Positions 56,028 through 64,000 of a stretch of DNA of 64,000 nt are shown piece after piece. The stretch spans positions 14,547,001 to 14,611,000 of the forward strand of contig NC_135553.1 in the NCBI RefSeq assembly GCF_964340395.1. Reading direction: 5' to 3'. Source of the stretch: Glandiceps talaboti (lineage: Eukaryota > Hemichordata > Enteropneusta > Spengelidae). Positions within the stretch are counted from its first letter, which is position 1. Each line of letters starts with the position of its first letter. The position numbers were made by a program, and so were the translations under genes. The notes beneath the pieces were generated by a model that was not told the DNA's origin, searched no databases, and was given only the letters and a program-made list of their open reading frames with translations.

Positions 56028-56260
56028 TTACTTTTTCTTGTTTTTAAGTATAATGTTATACACATGGAATTTGATATCCCTCCATCCGCGATTCACAAGC
56101 AGAGCTGAGTAATGTGTTTTACACTCTAAACAAGCTACCTTCCCTGGTACTTTGTGAAGTCTGATTTCTTTACGGAAAAATGCCTTCACAGATTCACTCT
56201 CTATGGTGGTCCATTTTCTCTTTGTGGGCTGATGTGGTATTGCTGAGACAGACTTGTTTC
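56028..56260 (-). CDS. Recombinase-like gene, last exon (Myb/SANT-like domain)
   Basis: The TCATTTCCAG acceptor (AG at 56262-56261) gives RNKSVSAIPHQPTKRKWTTI, then ESVKAFFRKEIRLHKVPGKV, an RGWRDIKFHVYNIILKNK helix and TAA at 56030-56028. Related proteins end in the same KRxW..xE...V..F......KVPGK..C......W.DIK..V.N pattern, so this exon belongs to the gene although it lies 3 kb from the main exon. The domain is probably DNA binding. Confidence 0.75.
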
Positions 56261-59200
56261 CTGGAAATGATGTATAAATAACCCTCAGTAAGTCATTGTA
56301 CTATGAGTTGACACTAGAATGGGGTCCTCCAGCCACTGACTTAATTGTCACTGTATTAATTCTCATCGACAATTAAAATATTTTTGCTGCTGTATATTGG
56401 AGATACAGGTAGACACAAATGTATATAGACACATGATGGATAGACAGAAGCACAGATGGAGGGACTGAGGGAACCCAATGTATTAGCATCCATCATGATT
56501 ACACCTGGGGGCTAAGAATGCATGTTTGAAACTATGTATTAATTTAGAAAAATACCAAAGAACAGTCCAACAAAAAGACTTGAGAGGCAAAAACTTAAAG
56601 TAAGTACTACACAAAGAAAGAAAATGCGAAATAATCTTTCCTGCTGTATGTCCTGGTTTGGCCTAGTCTCAACGCACCAACCTAGAGAAAGATGTATAAA
56701 ACACTCATCAATGGTGTTGTTAGAACTATGTGAATGAAAGCCCAAGGAGCTGCCTCTTTTCCATCTAGACATTTTGGATCTTTGATCATGGACAGAGATC
56801 GAGGTCTCAGTCAAAGGTTAGCACTTTATTACAAAGATCATCATTGATTACTCAGGGGTTGATATTAGAATGGGGCTCCTTTTGCCATATCTGAGAAAAC
56901 TATGCCATTTTGACAGTTGGTTGATAAATATATATCTTAATATACTGTTAAACTAAGTTCCAGGTTGTTTTTGGTTATTACTGTCACATTTGGACCACTA
57001 TGTCATCAGCAAGATTCCATTGAAATAAATGGGTGCAGCATACACAATGATTGATAAATATGAGGCATATAATATTTAATGAATGTCTCTGCCAGATTAC
57101 TTAGAGTTAACATTTCTGGCATAGGACAACAGGTGCAAAAACTGGCCAGGTATTAGATTGTTTGTTGTTTAAAGGGTAAGTAGAGATGAAAGTATATACT
57201 ATGGTGGAATATCTGTAATGGCTCTTTGGGTCTTTGTATAAAATCCTTGACCTAGTTGTATAAAATCCTTGACATATCCATGCACCCTCTGGTGGCCATT
57301 CCCAACTGTGGTCAGTTGACCCCACAATGATTTATATTACACTATTTAAAAATGTATAGATTACAGGGGTCACTGCAGCTTTGAACTGGCCACCAGGAGG
57401 GGCCCACAGCAAGGTCAGGGACTTAAAGCATAGACTCATAGAGAATAAAATGCACCATAGTTATATGATTGCATCTCTGTCCCTTCAAACAAAATTAATC
57501 ATTGCAGTACCCCAGATATGCTTGGACTGTGTGATGAATGACACGTACAGGAAATTGATATAATTTTTCTGAAACAGAGATACTAGAAATTACTACTCAC
57601 TGGCAGCATTATCTGTGTCAGGGTTGTTGGGTTGACTAGTGCCATCATTCTCTCCTCCTTCTTTGGTAGTATCCTCATCTTCTTTGTCTTCAGGGAAAAT
57701 GAGCCCTGAAAACCATAAAAGCATCAATTTCGTAATGTGTCCAATAATCCAAAAGTACCAATAATAGAATATTCAAATGCTTGTGTCTTTTGAATTAGTG
57801 AAGACATCACTACCCGTATGAAAGTTTTGACACTAATATATCATACCATGCAACTAGTGACAGATAAAACTCAAAGACATGTCGTGTACAGTGTATACTT
57901 TTCATATCATCCCCAAATTGAGTGTTTTTCACATTTCTCAAACATCACCAAATTACTGGATGACAGAGTGACTTGAAATAATTATAATCAACTCTCTCAG
58001 AGGTCTCACTGTTTTCTATTTGTTTTTTGTCAACATTACAGAGAAATGGGCAGCTTAATTGTGCGACACTGCCTTGGTTACATTAGGAAACCATTACTGT
58101 GCTTATCAATTCTCTCACATATAGTTCTACATCAGACAATGGCAATCATCCAGACATTTATACAACTAGTAACACTGAAGTAAAGCACTTTCTCTATGTG
58201 CTACACTCATTTATAGCATTGATATCAAATGTAAAAGTATACTGTTTTAATTGGTTTATTTACAAGCCTAGCATGTGGCCTTTCTAATGTGGTCAATTAG
58301 CAAATGAAACAGTATACTTTTACACTTGATATGAATGCTATAAATGATTGTGGTACACTCAGAAAACGCTTTACTTTGGTGTTATGGGTTGTAATGACTA
58401 CACACACTTACATTGAAACTGAACACTGATAGCGAATACTATTCATTCAGCATAGACTTTGAACTTCTTTGTTGCTAACCTGATATTTTGGCTTTATGAT
58501 TTGTTTATCTACCTTGAATAAACAAACTAATGAATGTCCTGGGTCAGATGATGAAAAATTCACATAATGGTACAGTTGTCCTTGAACTCTATAATGAATG
58601 ACACAGGAAATTGATGAAATTTTTCTGAAACAGAGAAACTAGAAATTACTACTCACTGGCAGCATTATCTGTGTCAGGGTTGTTGGATTGACTAGTGCCA
58701 ACATTCTTTCCTCCTCCTTTGGTAGTGTCCTCATCTTCTTTGTCAGAGGCACTATCATCACTTATATCTACACATACAAAATTGGAATCAAAATCAGAAA
58801 TCCAATTATGAAGCAAAGGTAAATTAAATCTGTTCATTGAAGTACATGATTTGTATGCAAAGTTTCAGTAAGTGCAGCTAAGTGTAAGCCCATTGAATAT
58901 AATCATGAAATATAAGTGATCATGTTGAAAAAATTTAAAATATCCTAGTTTATATTCACATAGGTATTGTTAGAAATTAATACATGAAACATTACCATCT
59001 CATACAATACCTCATACTGTTATTGAAATGAAATTAGGGTCATTTTGTTGTGCATATACATTTGGGGGAAATATACTAACCTAACTATTCAAGATTAACT
59101 GTAAACGAGCATCATCAGTTTTTGTTGTGGTCGTTCACTTAACTACATGATCAAATCAGGTGGTCCACACCATGAAACTAGTTGTCCATGTGTGTCCTCA

Positions 59201-62200
59201 AAATTTTTAGATTTTACCAATAAAGAAAGCTATGTACACACTATTTCATATATTGTCACAATGTGTGATAGCCAAAGTATGTTGTTTAGTGGGACCAGTT
59301 CTTGTAATATAATTGTTTTTCTAACAGTTGTAGAATTATTAGTGGACCAAGTGCATTTTTTCTACTTACCATCAAGGTCAACTGTGATTTCCTCCAATGA
59401 TTTCCCTTTGAACTCTTCTATATTGCCCTTTTCCATAGCTAGCAGAATTTTACTGACTTTGGCTACTTGTAGCGTGTCTTCTGGGAGACGGTAGTACTGG
59501 CGATGAACTCTTATATCATGGCCCATGAATCCAGCTAGGATGTCCTGCTCGTTTTCTTGTAGGTTAAAAACCTGAGACAGAGTTCCTATCTGCTTCCTAA
59601 GTTTGGTTGATGACAACAGTTCAGGTTGTGTCAAATTGCAGTTATCTGCATACTTCTGTAATGCCACAGAACCTCTAATGGGAAGTTCTGATCCCTTTAG
59701 ACATGCAAATACATATGGATTTGCACTGGTCACACCAACCTTTTCTCGTTTGGCAATAAGTTCTTCAAGCTGTTCTTTCAAATTACCAGGAATGATAACT
59801 GGCACATTACGTCCCCTCTTCCCTTTTATCTCAACTCTTTTCATTTTTTTACACAAGTTCTTCTCCCATGGTGACAAGCAATTCACAATATCTTCTTTCA
59901 ATTCACTGGATGCATTCTGGTAATCTTCTAACTTCATCCTTTCCATCTCCCCACTTCTTCTGCGGTTGAAGAGAATCAACTGTGCCAGAGTTACTTGACT
60001 AAGTTCATACCACGTTTTCACATCAGGCACCTGTGCTTCTTTCACTTTCTTCTTAGTCTCTAGTGCCACTGCTTTCAGGTGCAAGTGTAGCTTTGAAACA
60101 TCCTCCACTAAGGGAAGTAATTTGGGTTTGTTTCTTTTCATATCATTCAATGTAGTGAGAGCGCTGGCACTAACTGTGTCTGTATATTCCATCTCACACA
60201 ACTGGAGAAACTTTTCTGCTGCTTCCTCTGTGTGCTTATCTGAAGACTTTATAGCATCACCCTTACAAATAAGCGCACATATCTTCAAAGTTGTGCCCAG
60301 TTTTGTTGCTAACGATGGTACCTTGTAGTTGTGACTACTTTCATTATACCCTGCTACCTTACGTACACTTGAAACAACCACATCGAAATGCTTGGGATGA
60401 ATGGCATCAGCTAAGGATATTACTTTATTGTTGCTGACCTCTCTGATGACTAACAATAACCTTCCTAACTCTCTCATCTTCTGGCTAATGAACTGACACT
60501 GGAATGGATCTGTTCCTTTCCTCATGTACTTTCTTGCACCAAATTTAACGATCAGGGCATCATTACGGACTGCCAATCCAATAGAATCAGCATGCATTTT
60601 CGAAAGTACATTGGCTTTTAATCCATCACTTGCTTCTTTTGCCACAGGTAGCAGCATTGCTGACTTTGATTGAATATGACCACTTGCCTTTGTCTTCTTA
60701 GATATCATAGTGCAAGATTTTTCATGCTTCCACAGGTCTCCTCTCATGAAGTAGCCCAGACAGTACTGGCATGGTAAGTACTCAGTATGTGGCACATCAA
60801 CATTTGGACGCTTGTACGGAATGAGCAACCCACTTCCCTTTTCTAATACATCACAGTTGTGGGCATGATTTCCCTTGTTAACAAGTAACTGTAGTCTGGC
60901 CTTTCTCTCCTTACTGCCTTTACGAAATTGCAGGGCTTGAGCTACATCTAGTTCACTACTATGCATTTGTTGGAAATGTCTTGCTGGCTTTGAAAATTTT
61001 TTCATACAGAACACACAATATTGTTGTTTATCCCATTTCCTCTTGCTTCTATTGCTTGCAGTCAGAACTTTTATTGATGGAGACAATGTCTGTGATTTTG
61101 AGGAAGAAATATCCATATACTGAACATTTGCAGTTTGCGTGACATCAGAGGATGTGCTTGGAATTTGACAAATGTCATGTTGGGTATTATCCTGTGTACT
61201 GATCTTTTCTGTAACAATTGACCTTCTTTTAGGTAATGGAATCACTGGAAAAACATAGGAGCCACTATCACTAGATTCAGAAACACATTCATCATCAGGG
61301 TTGAAATCAGAGTCATCTGAGTTGTCATAGTCACTGTAACTATTAAAATCATCATTCCAATCATCAGTGTATTCCTCTGATAAAGAAGGCTCTGTTCCAG
61401 AATGTTGTAATGGATACTGACAGTAACTATCATCCATTGTATGTCTCTTGGGTGAGGAAGCTCTGTCATGTTCAGACACAGCAAGGGAAACCTTGTGGCA
61501 CTGTTTTGAATTCATCATCTCTTTTCTTGTGATGTTTGAAGAACATGCACTATTATCTATCTTTGGATTTTCTGGTTCAACTCTCCGAGGGATTTCTCTT
61601 CTTGACTCTGTGATCATCTTTGATGACGTACTTCCAAAAGGCTCTGGTACAGAAAACTGCAGTGGTAAATGGACAAAGTTAGAATCATCCATTCTATGTC
61701 TCTTGGGTGAGGAAGCTCTGTCATGTTCAGACACAGCAAGGGAAACCTTGTTGCGCTGTTTTGAAGTTATCATTTCTCTTCTTGTGATGTTTGTAGAACA
61801 TGCACCTGGTCCATTATCTATCTTTGGATTCTCACAACCCTCTGGTTCAACTCTCTGAGTGATTTCTCTCCTTGACTCTGTGATCATCTTTGATGAGGTC
61901 CTTGTAGAAAGATCTAGTACAGAAAACTCTGATAAATTGACAATGTTAGAATCATCCACTCTGTGTCTCTCAAGTGAAGAATTAGGTCTGCTATGTTTGG
62001 ACACAGCAAGGGAAACCTGGTGGCACTGTTTTGAAGTCATCATTTCTCTTCTTGTGATGTTTGAAGAACATGCACCTGGTCCATTATCTAATTTTGGATT
62101 CTCACAACCCTCTGGTTCAACTCTCTGAGTGATTTCTCTTCTTGACTCTGTGATTATCTTTGATGAGGTCCTTGTAGAAAGCTCTGGTACAGAATCATCC

Positions 62201-62880
62201 ACTCTGTGTCTCTCAAGTGAAGAAGGTCTGCTATGTTTGGACACAGCAAGGGAAACCTTGTTGCACTGTTTTGAAGTCATCATTTCTATTCCTGCAATGT
62301 TAGTAGAACATGCACTATCATTAAACTTTGAACTCTCACAACCGTCTGGTCGAACACGTTGAAGGCTGGTACATGAACTTCTTGGTTGTATGGATTCCTT
62401 TGATATGGAGGGCTCTAGAACAGAAAGTTGTGATGGATAAGAAGTCGAGTTAGACTCTTGCACTCTCTGATGTTTTGCAGCAGCAGCTTTTCCATGCTTG
62501 GAGACAGAAGAAGAAACAGTTTCATGAGACTGTTTAATCAGAGTTAACCTCATATGGTTTTCATTGTTTGCACTATCATCTACTTGTGACCACTCATGAC
62601 CCTCTGGTGCATCACACTGTGGAACAGGACTGCCTGACTCAACAGTCTTCTGTATTGTAGAAGACTCTTGTTCAGAAATATGTTGTGGAGCACACAAAGA
62701 ACGTGTTTCATTGAATGCAGCAGGCAATGGTGTGACATTATCTTGTGCAGTTGGTACTGTATTGCTTTTGGCATCAGCAGTCTTCGTTGAGGAAGTAGAA
62801 TCTGATATGGGAATGTGCTGCAAGACAGCTATTGACTCAGTAGATTTTCCTTGTGTAGAAAGCTCTGGAAGAGAAAGCAT
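56028..62880 (-). CDS. Zinc-finger / tyrosine-recombinase-like protein
   Basis: Minus-strand exons 62864-59370, 58767-58657, 57705-57601 and 56260-56028, all phase 1 at the junctions. If translation instead starts at the ATG at 62880 the product is 1,319 aa. A strong acceptor (CTTTCTCTTCCAG) just inside that ATG suggests an upstream exon, for which 63483-63450 is a candidate. Parts in order (numbering from 62880): Ser/Thr-rich region with 90-aa repeats, acidic block, C2H2-like finger (about 622-643), CxxC-H-C finger (about 704-723), recombinase-like core (about 760-1135), acidic linker exons and a Myb/SANT-like C-terminus. Related proteins are multi-copy in fish, corals and other animals, and the fold is that of Crypton-type tyrosine recombinases. 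It may be an element, a domesticated gene or a decayed copy. Confidence 0.8.
56261..57600 (-). other. Intron of the recombinase-like gene
   Basis: Non-coding DNA between the duplicated linker exon and the last exon. No further exon or repeat is supported; the minus frames at 56539-56814 and 57107-57325 have no domain signal. Confidence 0.4.
57601..57705 (-). CDS. Recombinase-like gene, linker exon copy 2
   Basis: Phase 1-1, 105 bases, ending GCCA|GTGAGT. It reads LIFPEDKEDEDTTKEGGEND then GTSQPNNPDTDNAA and is a near copy of the exon at 58657-58767, including about 60 bp of downstream intron. Including one, the other or both exons keeps the frame. Confidence 0.7.
58167..58387. mobile_element. 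220-bp foldback between duplicated exons
   Basis: Arm 1 (about 58167-58245, AACACTGAAGTAAAGCACTT ... AAAAGTATACTGTTTT) is mirrored by arm 2 (about 58305-58387, GAAACAGTATACTTTTACAC ... CGCTTTACTTTGGTGTTA). About 80 bp per arm match with scattered differences. The loop is roughly 60 bp. No coding capacity. Confidence 0.7.
58657..58767 (-). CDS. Recombinase-like gene, linker exon copy 1
   Basis: A TGTATGTGTAG acceptor and GCCA|GTGAGT donor bound 111 bases, phase 1-1. The peptide is ISDDSASDKEDEDTTKGGGK then NVGTSQSNNPDTDNAA, acidic and unstructured. It has two more codons than copy 2 at its 5' end. Confidence 0.7.
59370..62864 (-). CDS. Recombinase-like gene, main exon
   Basis: 3,495 bases, exit at GATG|GTAAGT. 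Numbered from ATG 62880, the recombinase-like residues are Arg cluster NRRRSGEMERM (973-975), LRKQIGT (Arg1095, with Thr where the HxxR His normally stands), GHDIRVHRQYY (His1121, Tyr1129/Tyr1130) and the YYRLPEDTLQVAKVSK tail. Fingers CVFCMKKFSKPARHFQQMH and CQYCLGYFMRGDLWKHEKSC precede the core. A 270-bp repeat (90 aa, STRTSSKMITESRREITQRV blocks) occupies 61440-62350. Confidence 0.88.
61440..62350 (-). repeat. 270-bp coding tandem repeat
   Basis: CTTGACTCTGTGATCATCTT-type words recur at 61601, 61871 and 62141, exactly 270 bp apart, with a more diverged copy near 62360-62400. The unit codes 90 aa with the recurrent KHSRPSS..RHRVDDS motif. Units differ by short in-frame deletions. Confidence 0.85.
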
Positions 62881-63039
62881 TGTAGAAAGGCAGAATTAGA
62901 ATTACTTATCTTACTACTATATGCATTTTGCAAAATAAGGAGAATGAAATAAGCCAATCTTGTTGGCTGAAAGTAATAATAAGAGGAACCTGTATTTGAA
63001 GCTGTCTTCTAGTATTGACTTAGGCTGGTTTCACAAAAA

Positions 63040-63930
63040 CTTGTTAAAGGGGGCCGGGAGATTTAAGGGGGTACTTGAAAATATATGGATAGTGTGTGGG
63101 GGTACCTGAAACAATGTTATGGGTTGTAGAGGGAGAGGGGTACAATGTACCTGAAAAATAAACTGACATCACGACTTTTCAAACATGGGAAAATTAGCTT
63201 TTAAAATGTTGGTCTTTCTTTTTCAACAACAACAAAAACAGCAGCTACAAACAACAGTTGCCCACAAGTTAGTAAATGAAAAAAACTGTCAAATTTTAAA
63301 TTTATTATAATAAACTGTTAATGTAATGATAAATTGAACGAAATGGACGAACTGCGCGTGGTACGGGTTGCTTTTTGTCTGAAAATACTAGTGTCTTTCA
63401 TGTACACTACTATCTACTGAAATTTGGTTCAATTAATGTGTGAAATTACCTTTACACTGTACTGAAAATATTCTCTGTGACATGACTGTGTTTTGGTTTG
63501 TGGTTATTAAAATGATATGTAACTTTTCATGCAAGTTCTTTTTAGTATACAATGACAGACAAATATGACAGATGACATTTTACATTTGCAGCTCTCGGAA
63601 GTTAAAAAAAAAAAGAGTTGGAAAAGGTTCATCTCAGCCTGAAGTATGGTTTCATCCTATAGACATGACTATACAGAAACTTTTATTAAGACATTCTAAA
63701 TATTTCCTAAAATTAGCAAGTTGGCAACGTCTGCTACATGTGAAACAGAAGACAATTGATATTTCACAAGCTGAGTGTAACAGAGAAAAAGTGTATTGTG
63801 TACAGTTTTGCACAGGAAGGTATTCAAAAAGATTTTATTTGTGTAGGGGGTACATGAAATATTTGGGGCTTTAGGGGGGTACTTGAACATTTTTGGAATA
63901 TGGGGGGGGGGGTACTTGAAAAACAAGTCT
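63040..63930 (+). repeat. Clusters of GGGGGTAC(T/C)TGAA words
   Basis: Three GGGGGTACYTGAA-like words occur at about 63065-63155 and three more at about 63845-63920, each linked by short AT-rich stretches. The two clusters may mark ends or internal repeats of one dispersed element. The DNA between them has no gene I can support. Confidence 0.4.
63450..63483 (-). CDS. Candidate first exon of the recombinase-like gene
   Basis: ATG at 63483 opens 11 codons (MSQRIFSVQCK) and one base before a AAAG|GTAATT donor. Phase 1 exactly fits the acceptor at 62866-62865, giving an in-frame 1,325-aa product. It is short and the donor is only fair. Confidence 0.3.
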
Positions 63931-64000
63931 TTGTCAAAGACATAGTCCCCCCTCAATCAAACATCACATGGCCTGTGCTTGCCACAGATTTATAAATGTA

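Overview
The window is nuclear DNA from an animal, most likely an invertebrate. It is AT-rich, its genes are interrupted by phase-matched GT-AG introns, and it carries many tetranucleotide microsatellites, LINE remnants, MITEs and satellite arrays. The protein architectures (PIDD1-type LRR-ZU5-ZU5-UPA-death, a giant ankyrin protein, GMC oxidoreductase, a zinc-finger/tyrosine-recombinase-like protein) are metazoan. I cannot place the species. Exon models were assembled by hand from splice consensus, phase and, where available, agreement between paralogs.

Layout. 1-2740: remains of two LINE pieces in opposite orientation, an isolated minus-strand exon coding a signal-anchor N-terminus, and a TA-flanked MITE. 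2742-18435 (+): one large ankyrin-repeat gene of seven inferred exons (about 3,121 aa). It starts with a 33-codon exon carrying an N-myristoylation motif, and it has one apparent single-base frameshift in a G run at 9604-9608. Its introns hold two copies of a 250-bp MITE and a foldback element. 18436-23730: 3' flank and intergenic DNA dominated by long tetranucleotide repeats.

23731-31701 and 35909-41832 (both -): two complete tandem paralogs of a PIDD1-like gene, nine exons each, 1,088 and 1,092 aa by my models, with identical intron phases. Each has about 20 leucine-rich repeats, an acidic linker, two ZU5 regions, a UPA domain and a death domain. The two motifs where PIDD1 self-cleaves (HFS) read KLS and NFS here. 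The 3' two-thirds of the LRR exons are nearly identical while the 5' third is diverged, which suggests gene conversion.

41833-48700: mostly non-coding, with a possible small two-exon transcript (44042/44857-45105). 48786-50107 (+): the first two coding exons of a GMC-family (choline-dehydrogenase-like) oxidoreductase; no third exon is visible in the window. 51130-52445: a 31-bp satellite arranged as a large inverted repeat. 53078-53173 (-): a possible terminal exon. 53340-55980: a 78-bp minisatellite with a 560-bp higher-order period.

56028-62864 (or 63483) (-): a gene for a large protein with 90-aa tandem repeats, two C2H2-like zinc fingers, a tyrosine-recombinase-like core with most catalytic residues, two duplicated acidic exons and a C-terminal Myb/SANT-like domain. 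It looks like a Crypton-like or domesticated recombinase gene. If the GMC gene is intact, its intron 2 must contain this whole gene.

The PIDD1-like pair and the ankyrin protein look like signalling or innate-immunity scaffold genes. The sequence alone does not show that they work together.
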